A stretch of 64,000 bases of DNA from Alphaproteobacteria bacterium (GTDB taxonomy: Bacteria; Pseudomonadota; Alphaproteobacteria; Ferrovibrionales; Ferrovibrionaceae), in contig JAFKFH010000009.1 in the NCBI GenBank assembly GCA_017307375.1, positions 62,001 through 126,000 on the forward strand. Reading direction: 5' to 3'. Positions within the stretch are counted from its first letter, which is position 1. Every line of letters begins with the position of its first letter. The notes below the pieces were generated by a model. That model did no database searches. It was not told the DNA's origin and saw only the letters and a program-made list of their open reading frames with translations. Shown in pieces: positions 31,401-38,844 of the stretch. A program made the translations under genes and the position numbers.

Positions 31401-34400
31401 CGAGTGGTTGTCGGATAACGAGCGCGTAGGTCAATTGCGAGCGACTGGGTTGTGGACAGACCTCCACGACCGGATTGCGCTTGGATCGCCCTATGCACGA
31501 GCGGCTGAACATTCGGCCCAACAGCCTTCGCGGCGCCTGCGCAATTATGAGGCCGAGTTTCGTCGTGGCGAGATAAATATCTTGAACTGCTCGACGACCA
31601 TGGAAATGGGCGTCGATATTGGCAGCGTATCGACAGTGATGATGACGAACGTACCGCCGTCGATCGCCAACTATCGGCAACGCGTCGGCCGCGCAGGGCG
31701 CCGGCGGCAGGCCACGGCGCTGGCTTTCACCTATTGCAAGGACACTCCGATCGAATGGGAAGCCTTCCGCACGCCGATACGCTTTCTCTTGCGCGCCGTC
31801 GCCGCACCGCGTGTTTCGCTGGACTCAGGCCCGCTGGTCCAACGGCATATCAATGCACTGCTGCTGGCCGCGTTCGTCCGAGAGCAGAATGGCGACGCGA
31901 CCACGACTAAGGCGGGGCCATTTTACGGGTTCCCGGCGGACTTGCGAGCGGAACGCCTGCCTGACCCGCCATCGGTGAGGTTCCGCACCTGGCTCACCAG
32001 ACCGAGCACACAGGAGGCAATGACCAAAGCTGTCAGCGAATTAGTACGTAGCTCTGTGCTCGAAAATGACAAGGGCCTGTTCGAGGGCGTTGCTGCTGCC
32101 ATCGAAAGCGCTGAAGCTGAATTTCGCGCCGAGTGGGACGGCTTGCAATCGCAGGCGGCCGGGCTGGATCGTGACACGGCGAAGAAGGCTATCGGCTTCC
32201 AGCTCCAGCGGCTGTGTGCTGAGTTTCTGCTATCCGACCTGGCCAATCGCGGAGTGCTTCCGGGGCACGGTTTTCCGACTGCCGTCGTCCAGTTTGTCCA
32301 CAAGGACGAGCCGGACAGTGATGAAGGAAATACCGAGGAAGGCAGCCCATTCCGGCGCCGCTTCTTCGCCAGCCGAAACCTGGACCAAGCGATGCGGGAC
32401 TATGCGCCCGGCGCCGACGTGGTGATCGACGGGCTGGTGTATCGATCGGCGGGGGTCACGCTCAACTGGAAGCGACCTGCGGGCGAGTCCGATGCCCGCG
32501 ACATCCAAAGCTTGGGCTATGTCTGGTACTGCAAAGGATGCGGCGCCGCCGGTACGCTTCATAGTCGGACCGACGAATGCCCGGAATGCGGAGTAACCGG
32601 CAACGCGCTCCGGCAACACGAGTATTTGCGGCCAGCCGGCTTTGCGGCGGAGCGGGAGCCCGCACACGCCGAAGCAGACACCGTTTCCTATGTGCCGCCT
32701 AAGCCGCCCATTGTTGCCGCGAGGGGGGCGAACTGGCATCCGCTACGGGTGCCAGAACTTGGGCGATCACGCACGACTGCCAACGGTTTGGTGTTTTACG
32801 CCAGTGCGGGAAGTGAACACAATGACGGCTATACGATATGCCTTCACTGTGGGCGAGCGCAGGCGGAAGGCGTATCTGGAAGTCCACCTTTCTCCGAGCA
32901 CAGGCCGCTCCGCTACACCAAAGCGGACGACGACGGGAAATGCCCCGGCGCGGCGAAACCATTCGCGATCAAGCAAAACCTTCTGCTCGGTCACGAGGTT
33001 CGCACCGACGTGTTCGAATTGCAGCTCGACGGACTCGATCAGCCAGGCACCGCATGGGCGTTTGGATCGGCGTTGCGCACGGCGCTCACGCGCGAACTCG
33101 GTGTCGAGCTAAACGAGGTGGGACTCTGGATTGAGCCTCGGCAGACCGCGATTGGAAGTCGGAACCAGACCCTGTTTCTGTTCGATCACGCAGCTGGTGG
33201 GGCCGGCTTCTCCGCGAGAGCGAAGGATTTGTTCGCGAAGCTGTTGAGTCCCATGCGCAACCTGCTCGACTGCAAGGTCGATGGTTGCGTCAATGGCTGT
33301 TCTGCTTGCATCCTGACGTCCGACTTGCACGACCAACAACGGCTTATCGATCGGCAGGCCGCGCTTTCCTTTCTCGATGGTCATTTACGTCTACTGGCGG
33401 TACCGGATTCCTCCGATCTGTTCGCGCCCGGTGCTAGCTTTAGCGACGATCTCGTGGACGAACTGGCTAGGGGGAGTAAAGCCGCAGTTGTCTGGGGCGA
33501 AACTCTCGATTTGCCCGGACTACACGGCGGCAACTTCCTCCGCTTGGCGGCTTCTCTCCAGCGTTCCGGGCATACACTCACCCTCATCCTGACACAGGCT
33601 GCCTTGTCCAAGATGGACGATGCCACGCGGCTCAGGCTTCGGGATCTGGTGGTCCGCTACGACATTACGCTGCGCCAAGGTTCGCCGCCGCGTTTCCAAA
33701 ATGGTGCTGTCGCGATAGCTGCCGTATCGAACGGACGGGCTGGTGAGATCTGGGCGACCCGTGACGGCAAGGCTTGCATTCTGGGTTCGCGGTGGGGCGT
33801 TCCCGCCGAGTTGCCAATACTGCGCGCAAATTGGGAATTTGAGGACGGTAGCGAGGCGCTTCATCGCAACACGTTGGAGCCGCGCGCCGACGCCGCGTTT
33901 GTGAGCTTCACAAAAGCATGTGACGGCCCACTTGCGGATTTTGGCAAACATATGCTCAAGCTGGTGGAGCCCATTCTTCAGCGTGTAGGTGGATGGCGAC
34001 CGGGCCACCTAGTTAAAGTCGAGTATTTCGATCGCTACCTCAAGTCTCCACTGAGCGTGCGCTTGGCATGTGAATGTATCGCTGCTCTTTCAAAGGCTAT
34101 CGGAAGTGCGGGCCAAACGCGGATGTCATTAGTGAGTGAGCCGTGGCGCCCTGCTTCTCGCTATGATGACAGGAGACCCTGGCAGGCGAATCACGATTGG
34201 CGATCTGACGATGACCGGACCAAGGCAACGGAGGCGGTTGCCGCTAGACTCGGCTTGAAGGGATCATTGACTCTTAGAAGGGACAGACACGCAAGAGAGA
34301 TGGTTCTTACGTTTGATGACTCAACGTCGGCCACACTAGTTCTTGATCAGGGATTTGGCAGTTGGACAGGCCCCAAGGGTATCCCACTGCGATTTGACTT

Positions 34401-34497
34401 CGACGCCGATGCACATGATCAGGCTATAAAATTGATGGAGCTCAATACGTTGATCCATGGGCCCGACGACCCGTCCTATATCGTTGCGCACCGATAG
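28444..34497 (+). CDS. druE: DruE-like helicase with DUF1998 domain, Druantia type III defence
   Basis: A 2017-residue superfamily 2 helicase. Walker A (TSGTGSGKTE) is at residues 121-130, the DEAH box at 256-259, and the second RecA domain carries MEMGVDIGSVSTVMM (about 1053) and YRQRVGRAGRR (about 1076-1086). Cysteine clusters near 427-475 and 1363-1390 look like zinc ribbons. The DUF1998 (MrfA-type) zinc site follows GGAGFSARAKDLF (about 1586) with four cysteines in DCKVDGCVNGCSAC. About 370 further residues of unknown role end the protein. A strongly acidic insert lies near 490-515. Anti-phage function is known for the family; the mechanism is not settled. The start is TTG with GGGGA 7 bases before, 13 bases after druH. 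Confidence 0.85.
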   Translation: MRTLTPFQALEEIHQRSVEAILGLSGLNHAALAAEVRRKFGGRDISSGALLQEPILEAAFPFIEAEPTLASLAGTLLHPKVIDALDLPGEPRIGKDRHPYTHQLEAWQHLTAVPPQSILVTSGTGSGKTECFMVPLLDDLAKEAEAQREPLCGVRAIALYPLNALIASQQDRLGKWTRPFGGKIRYALYNGEMPEDDKDARERTTPEQVLCRRTLRSNPPPILVTNVTMLEYLTVRRKDRPILDASQGKLRWIILDEAHSYTGSNAAEIALLLRRVLLSFDVTPDQVRFVATSATIGEGADVTEDLRRFLRDVSGVAGERVHVVVGHHRTPQLPPPDQEKRLGSISVSELDAGSAFERLSRNPVVQNQVTELTRGARPWSVVARELSETGAEPEALALALARAEKGGERLLPLRVHAFHRAIPGLWTCLNPDCTGRADGWPFGGILPEAVDKCPACDGRVLPVVSCRSCGEPFLDAIEESRILRSRDEDEREDEYARDSEEESASSSDDEEVRLAAPGIERLIAARPLPHARPLHVDPHSGVIADRPGDGFIALSAHDREEPEFCPSCQIAGTEKQPRILWPFRFGAPAILSNASPVLLESTEPSTPDPEAEHSPPAEGRQLLSFTDSRQGTARFSAKLQNAAERNHVRALIYFAAQDSTRDDPANAADLARLDAAIAALRAHGGVAAETALPLLEQQRKDLAKTPVGLLWETVRSRLIERDEISYWMRKVWAKRDPERFGDPAKGPARFAELMLLRELARRTRRANSLETMGLASLRFEVIENLPDAKTPDALRSRGKIIQDWRDFLYLSLTINVRDYFAIRIDGPDAHWLQPGIPSKRLIGPNDAITSRAEIRWPQVRPGYVAQRGTLPRLLELALELNADERGDRDIINEVLERAWLDLRPLFTTTGGSDLRLDLANALIAPVEKAWRCPVTRRVLDATFCGYSPYGLRAGTMRRTGSRAEPIEMPRHPTPFLREPGGEADVREWLSDNERVGQLRATGLWTDLHDRIALGSPYARAAEHSAQQPSRRLRNYEAEFRRGEINILNCSTTMEMGVDIGSVSTVMMTNVPPSIANYRQRVGRAGRRRQATALAFTYCKDTPIEWEAFRTPIRFLLRAVAAPRVSLDSGPLVQRHINALLLAAFVREQNGDATTTKAGPFYGFPADLRAERLPDPPSVRFRTWLTRPSTQEAMTKAVSELVRSSVLENDKGLFEGVAAAIESAEAEFRAEWDGLQSQAAGLDRDTAKKAIGFQLQRLCAEFLLSDLANRGVLPGHGFPTAVVQFVHKDEPDSDEGNTEEGSPFRRRFFASRNLDQAMRDYAPGADVVIDGLVYRSAGVTLNWKRPAGESDARDIQSLGYVWYCKGCGAAGTLHSRTDECPECGVTGNALRQHEYLRPAGFAAEREPAHAEADTVSYVPPKPPIVAARGANWHPLRVPELGRSRTTANGLVFYASAGSEHNDGYTICLHCGRAQAEGVSGSPPFSEHRPLRYTKADDDGKCPGAAKPFAIKQNLLLGHEVRTDVFELQLDGLDQPGTAWAFGSALRTALTRELGVELNEVGLWIEPRQTAIGSRNQTLFLFDHAAGGAGFSARAKDLFAKLLSPMRNLLDCKVDGCVNGCSACILTSDLHDQQRLIDRQAALSFLDGHLRLLAVPDSSDLFAPGASFSDDLVDELARGSKAAVVWGETLDLPGLHGGNFLRLAASLQRSGHTLTLILTQAALSKMDDATRLRLRDLVVRYDITLRQGSPPRFQNGAVAIAAVSNGRAGEIWATRDGKACILGSRWGVPAELPILRANWEFEDGSEALHRNTLEPRADAAFVSFTKACDGPLADFGKHMLKLVEPILQRVGGWRPGHLVKVEYFDRYLKSPLSVRLACECIAALSKAIGSAGQTRMSLVSEPWRPASRYDDRRPWQANHDWRSDDDRTKATEAVAARLGLKGSLTLRRDRHAREMVLTFDDSTSATLVLDQGFGSWTGPKGIPLRFDFDADAHDQAIKLMELNTLIHGPDDPSYIVAHR

Positions 34498-34539
34498 AAC
34501 TGAGCATTGTGTTATAGCCGGTCCAGGAGAGGGGCAACA

Positions 34540-36234
34540 ATGTCACGAGGTCTGCGCAAGGGCCTGACCGCGTACGGCGACGAAGGATTCTCGCTGTTCC
34601 TGCGCAAGGCCTTCATCAAGGCGATGGGCTATTCCGACGATGCCCTCGATCGCCCGATCGTCGGCATCGCCAACACCTACAGCGACTACAACCCCTGCCA
34701 CGGCAACGTGCCGGCGCTGATCGAGGCGGCCAAGCGCGGGGTGATGCATGCCGGCGGCATGCCGATGGTGTTTCCGACCATCTCGATCCATGAGAGCTTC
34801 GCCCACCCGACCTCGATGTACCTGCGCAACCTGATGGCGATGGATACCGAGGAGATGATCCGCGCCCAGCCGATGGATGCGGTGCTGCTGATCGGCGGCT
34901 GCGACAAGACCCTGCCGGCGCAGATGATGGCCGCCGCCTCGGCCGACCTGCCGACGGTGCTGCTGCCGACCGGGCCGATGGTCGTGGGCCACCACAAGGG
35001 CGAGGTGCTGGGCGCCTGCACCGATTGCCGGCGGCTGTGGGCCGCCTATCGCGCCGGCCAGATGGATCAGGCCGAGATCGAGACGGTATCGGGCCGCCTG
35101 GCCCCGTCGGTCGGGACCTGCATGGTGATGGGCACCGCCTCGACCATGGCCTGCCTGACCGAGGCGATGGGACTGAGCCTGCCGATGAGCGCGGCCGCCC
35201 CGGCGGTGCATGCCGAGCGCGTGCGGCTGGCCGAGGCCAGCGGCCGGCGCGCCGCCGAGATGGCGATCGCCGGCGGGCCGCTGCCATCGGACCTGATCAC
35301 GCCGGCGTCGTTGCGCAATGCCATGGTCGTCATGCAGGCGCTGGGCGGATCGACCAACGGCCTCGTCCATCTCGCCGCCGTCGCCCGCCATGCCGGGCTG
35401 AAGGTCGATCTCGACCAGTTCGACCGCATCGGGCGCGAGACCCCGGTGCTGGTCGACCTGAAGCCGTCGGGCCATCACTACATGGAGCATTTCCATCATG
35501 CCGGCGGCCTGCCCCGGCTGATGCGCGAGTTGACCGACCTGCTCGATCTCGCCGCGCCGACGGTCGCCGGCGGCACGCTGGCGGATGTGGTCGCCGGGGC
35601 CGAGGAGGTACCGGGCCAGGACGTGATCCGGCCACGCGGCCGGCCGCTGAAGGCACAGGGCGCGATGGCGGTGCTGCGCGGCAATCTGAGCCCGCGCGGC
35701 GCGGTGATCAAGCAGTCGGCCGCCTCGCCCGCGCTGATGAAACATACCGGCCGGGCCGTGGTCTTCACCTCGCTCGCCGACATGGCAAAGCGGATCGACG
35801 ACCCCGATCTCGACGTCAACGCCGACGACGTGCTGGTCCTGCGCCAGGCCGGGCCGCGCGGCGCGCCTGGCATGCCCGAGGCCGGCTATCTGCCGATTCC
35901 GAAGAAGCTGGCGCGTACCGGCGTCAAGGACATGGTCAGGATCTCGGACGCGCGGATGAGCGGCACGGCCTTTGGCACCATCGTCCTGCATATCGCGCCG
36001 GAATCGGCGGCGGGCGGCCCGCTGGCCCTGGTGCGGGACGGCGACCTGATCGAGCTGGACGTCGCCGCGCGCAGGCTGGAACTGAAGGTCGATGCGGCCG
36101 AGTTGGCCCGCCGCGCCGCCGAGACCGACCATGCGGTGCCGCGCCCGGCGCGCGGCTACGCCCGGCTCTACCACGACCATGTGATGCAGGCCGATGACGG
36201 CTGCGACTTCGACTTCCTCGGCGCCGCCCCGTGA
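34540..36234 (+). CDS. IlvD/Edd-family dehydratase, probably for a sugar acid
   Basis: A 564-residue iron-sulfur dehydratase. Cluster cysteines are C53 (YNPCHGN), C121 (GGCDKTLPAQ) and C194 (VGTCMVMGTAST). The family includes dihydroxy-acid dehydratase, phosphogluconate dehydratase and pentonate dehydratases such as L-arabonate dehydratase; the sequence looks more like the pentonate group, but the substrate is uncertain. The gene directly follows druE (42 bases after its stop) with AGGAGAGGGG before the ATG. Its first 25 codons are a diverged copy of those at 24802, so its 5' end may have come with the island. The body of the gene has native high-GC codon use. Confidence 0.85.
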   Translation: MSRGLRKGLTAYGDEGFSLFLRKAFIKAMGYSDDALDRPIVGIANTYSDYNPCHGNVPALIEAAKRGVMHAGGMPMVFPTISIHESFAHPTSMYLRNLMAMDTEEMIRAQPMDAVLLIGGCDKTLPAQMMAAASADLPTVLLPTGPMVVGHHKGEVLGACTDCRRLWAAYRAGQMDQAEIETVSGRLAPSVGTCMVMGTASTMACLTEAMGLSLPMSAAAPAVHAERVRLAEASGRRAAEMAIAGGPLPSDLITPASLRNAMVVMQALGGSTNGLVHLAAVARHAGLKVDLDQFDRIGRETPVLVDLKPSGHHYMEHFHHAGGLPRLMRELTDLLDLAAPTVAGGTLADVVAGAEEVPGQDVIRPRGRPLKAQGAMAVLRGNLSPRGAVIKQSAASPALMKHTGRAVVFTSLADMAKRIDDPDLDVNADDVLVLRQAGPRGAPGMPEAGYLPIPKKLARTGVKDMVRISDARMSGTAFGTIVLHIAPESAAGGPLALVRDGDLIELDVAARRLELKVDAAELARRAAETDHAVPRPARGYARLYHDHVMQADDGCDFDFLGAAP

Positions 36235-36350
36235 GTCCCTGCTGCAACAGGTCGCACCGATACTGCGCTTTCGTCGCCCGGTTCCCTTTGTCAGCCCCGG
36301 CGGACCTGGGTTAGGGTCGGTAGCCGTCGGCCAAGTCTTAGGGAGACTGA

Positions 36351-37580
36351 ATGCGCAGCACCTATCTCGCACTGGCGGCGATCACCGCCGGCATCGCGAT
36401 CGTCTCGATCGGCTCCGGCCTGGTCGGTAACTACGTCCCGCTGCGCCTGAACCTCGCCCAGACGCCCACGCCGATCATCGGCGTCGTCACCACCGGCTAT
36501 CCGCTGGGCTTCCTGGTCGGCTGTCTGACCGCGCCGTGGATCATCCGCCGCGTCGGCCACATCCGCGCCTTCGCCGTCCTGTCGGCACTCACCGCGACCG
36601 GCTGCCTGTCGCTGGCCATCGACATCGAGCCGGCGATGTGGACGGTGATCCGCACGCTGTCGGGCTTCACCTCGGCCGGGCTGTTCGTCATCGCCGAAAG
36701 CTGGATGAACGAGCAGGCGCCCAACGACCAGCGCGGCCGCATCTTCGGCGCCTACATGGTGATCACCAAGCTGGCCTATGGCGGCGGCCAGCTGCTGCTG
36801 ATGGCGGCCGATCCGCTGAGCCTAGCCCCCTACATGATGATCGCCGCCTGCTATTCGCTGTGCCTGGTGCCGGTCGCCTTCACCAATGCGCCGAGCCCGC
36901 GGCCGCCCGAGCGCGCCGCACTGAACCTGCCCTGGCTGTGGCGGCTGTCGCCGGTCGGCGTGATGGCCTGCATCGTCGCCGGCATCTGCAACACCTCGAT
37001 CGTCTCGATCGGGCCGGTCTATGCGGCGGACCTCGGCTACGACATCAGGGACATCGCCATCTTCACCGCGACGATCCAGTTCGGCATCATGGTGTTCCAG
37101 TATCCGATCGGCCTGATCTCGGATCGCTTCGATCGCCGCAGCGTGCTGATCGGCGTGGCCGGCACCACCGCCCTGGTCGGGCTGGCCATCGCCCTGGCCG
37201 GGCACAAATCCTTCTGGATCCTGCTGGGCCTGTCGTTCGTTTATGGCGGCGTGTCGGGAACCATCTACACGCTGGGCGTCGCCCATGCGGCCGATCGGGC
37301 CGAGAAGTCGCAGCTGGTGGCGATGTCGGGCGGCCTGCTGCTCGCCTGGGCGCTGGGCTCGATCCTCGGGCCGGTGCTGGCGACGTCGACGATGGCCCAA
37401 CTGGGTCCCGCCGGCCTGTTCTTCTTCACGATCGCGATCACCGCCCTGCTGATCCCGTTCGTCCTGTTCCGCATGCGCCGCCGCGAACCGGCCCAGCAGG
37501 AACCCCAGGCCCATGTCGGCGCGCCCGTGCCGACCGCGCCGGGCCTCGATGCCGGCGGGGCCAAGGGCCGGGCGGAGTGA
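36351..37580 (+). CDS. MFS transporter, YcaD-like
   Basis: A 409-residue major facilitator protein with twelve predicted membrane segments. Visible family features include AESWMNEQAPNDQRGRIFGA in the N-terminal half and GLISDRFDRRSVLIG between helices 8 and 9, the segment typical of YcaD-type transporters. The last 30 residues are a hydrophilic tail. The substrate is unknown. It may be linked to the upstream dehydratase (gap 116 bases). Its stop overlaps the DUF445 start (GTGA). Confidence 0.85.
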   Translation: MRSTYLALAAITAGIAIVSIGSGLVGNYVPLRLNLAQTPTPIIGVVTTGYPLGFLVGCLTAPWIIRRVGHIRAFAVLSALTATGCLSLAIDIEPAMWTVIRTLSGFTSAGLFVIAESWMNEQAPNDQRGRIFGAYMVITKLAYGGGQLLLMAADPLSLAPYMMIAACYSLCLVPVAFTNAPSPRPPERAALNLPWLWRLSPVGVMACIVAGICNTSIVSIGPVYAADLGYDIRDIAIFTATIQFGIMVFQYPIGLISDRFDRRSVLIGVAGTTALVGLAIALAGHKSFWILLGLSFVYGGVSGTIYTLGVAHAADRAEKSQLVAMSGGLLLAWALGSILGPVLATSTMAQLGPAGLFFFTIAITALLIPFVLFRMRRREPAQQEPQAHVGAPVPTAPGLDAGGAKGRAE

Positions 37581-38839
37581 CGTTCGCCGGCACCGAGGGA
37601 GATGACGGGCGGCGTGCCGAACTGGGCCGGCACAAGCGGCGCGCCACCGGGCTGCTGCTGGCGATGGGCGCGGGTTTCGTCGGCACCAGCCTGATCCCGG
37701 ATCCCGGCTTCGGCTGGCAATTGGCCCGCGCCGCGGCCGAGGCCGGCGTGGTCGGCGGCCTGGCCGACTGGTTTGCCGTGACCGCGCTGTTCCGCCGGCC
37801 GCTGGGCCTGCCGATCCCGCATACCGCGATCATCCCGACCCACAAGGACCGCATCGGCGAAGGCCTCGGCCGCTTCGTCGAACGCCATTTCCTGGATCCC
37901 GAGCTGGTTGCCACCCGCCTGCGCCGCGCCGATCCGGCCGGGCTGCTGGCCCGCTGGCTGGCCGATCCCGCCCATGCCCGCGCCGTGGCCGACCGCCTCG
38001 CCGCGGCCCTGCCCCGCCTGCTCGATGCCGCCGGCGATGCCGAGCTGCGGCGCTTCCTGCATGAGGCGCTGGGCGAAAGGCTCGCCCGGGCCGATCTGGT
38101 CCCGGCTGCGGTCAGACTGTTCGAGACGGTGACGAACGAAGGCCATCATCTGCGGCTGTTCGACGACCTCCTGGTCCTGGTCGACGAGCAGGTGGGGCTG
38201 AGCCACGACCGCATCCTGTCCGAGGTCGCGTCGCGCTCGGCCTGGTATGTGCCCAAGATGGTCGACCGCGCCATCGCCGAGCGGCTGGTCAACGGCCTGC
38301 GCGCCTATCTCGCCGAGCTGCGCGAACCGGGCCACCCGACACGGGCCAATCTCGACCGGGCGTTCCGCAACTATCTCGACCGGCTGCAACACGATCCGGC
38401 CTTCCGCCAGCAGCTGGCGGGGGTGCGCGACCGGCTGCTGAAGGACCCGCAGACCCGCGAGTGGATCGAGGCGGCCTGGGCGCATGCCCGGGAGGCGGTA
38501 TTGGCCGACCTCGCCCGGCCGGAGTCGCGGCTGCGCGCGGGGCTCGCCGCCGGTCTGGTCGCACTGGCCGAGGCGCTCGGCCGCGACGAGGCGATCCGCG
38601 CCGGGCTGAACGACACGGCCGAACGCTTTGTACTTGCCGTCATCGTGCCGGCCCGGGCCGAGATCGGCCGGTTCATCACCGACGTCGTCAAGTCATGGGA
38701 TGCCGCGCTGGTGACCGATCGGGTCGAAGTGGCTTTCGGCCGCGATCTGCAATACATCAGGCTGAATGGCACGCTGGTCGGCGCGCTGATCGGGGCCGGG
38801 CTGTTCCTGCTGGCGCAGATCTGGGCTGGACAGGGGTAA
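37577..38839 (+). CDS. DUF445 family membrane protein
   Basis: A 420-residue protein with a hydrophobic segment near residues 25-45 (GLLLAMGAGFVGTSLIPDP), the conserved GLADWFAVTALFRRPLGLPI motif, a long helical charged middle, and a C-terminal membrane anchor (TLVGALIGAGLFLLAQI). This layout fits DUF445 (YjiN-like). Function is unknown. The GTG at 37577 overlaps the MFS stop codon by 3 bases; an open frame far upstream is a shadow of the MFS gene. Confidence 0.85.
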   Translation: MTFAGTEGDDGRRAELGRHKRRATGLLLAMGAGFVGTSLIPDPGFGWQLARAAAEAGVVGGLADWFAVTALFRRPLGLPIPHTAIIPTHKDRIGEGLGRFVERHFLDPELVATRLRRADPAGLLARWLADPAHARAVADRLAAALPRLLDAAGDAELRRFLHEALGERLARADLVPAAVRLFETVTNEGHHLRLFDDLLVLVDEQVGLSHDRILSEVASRSAWYVPKMVDRAIAERLVNGLRAYLAELREPGHPTRANLDRAFRNYLDRLQHDPAFRQQLAGVRDRLLKDPQTREWIEAAWAHAREAVLADLARPESRLRAGLAAGLVALAEALGRDEAIRAGLNDTAERFVLAVIVPARAEIGRFITDVVKSWDAALVTDRVEVAFGRDLQYIRLNGTLVGALIGAGLFLLAQIWAGQG

Positions 38840-38844
38840 GCGAT

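Noticed and set aside
24978-34497. DISARM, Dpd or plain MrfA-type locus
   Set aside because: The DUF1998 helicase could suggest these, but there is no methylase, PLD protein or separate DUF1998 gene. A single helicase of about 2000 residues behind a large unknown protein fits Druantia type III better.
24802-34540. Integrase, transposase or tRNA at the island ends
   Set aside because: No such gene or tRNA-like sequence was seen inside the island or at its borders.
24802-34614. Recent attL/attR direct repeats
   Set aside because: The two 5' ends are only 72% identical in DNA, with silent changes throughout. The longest exact shared run in the 75 bases is about 8. They are diverged gene starts, not a fresh target-site duplication.
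36536-38839. A 767-residue plus-strand protein
   Set aside because: Its first part lies out of frame over the MFS gene and is Arg/Ala/Gly-rich shadow sequence. Only the part from 37577 (DUF445) is real.
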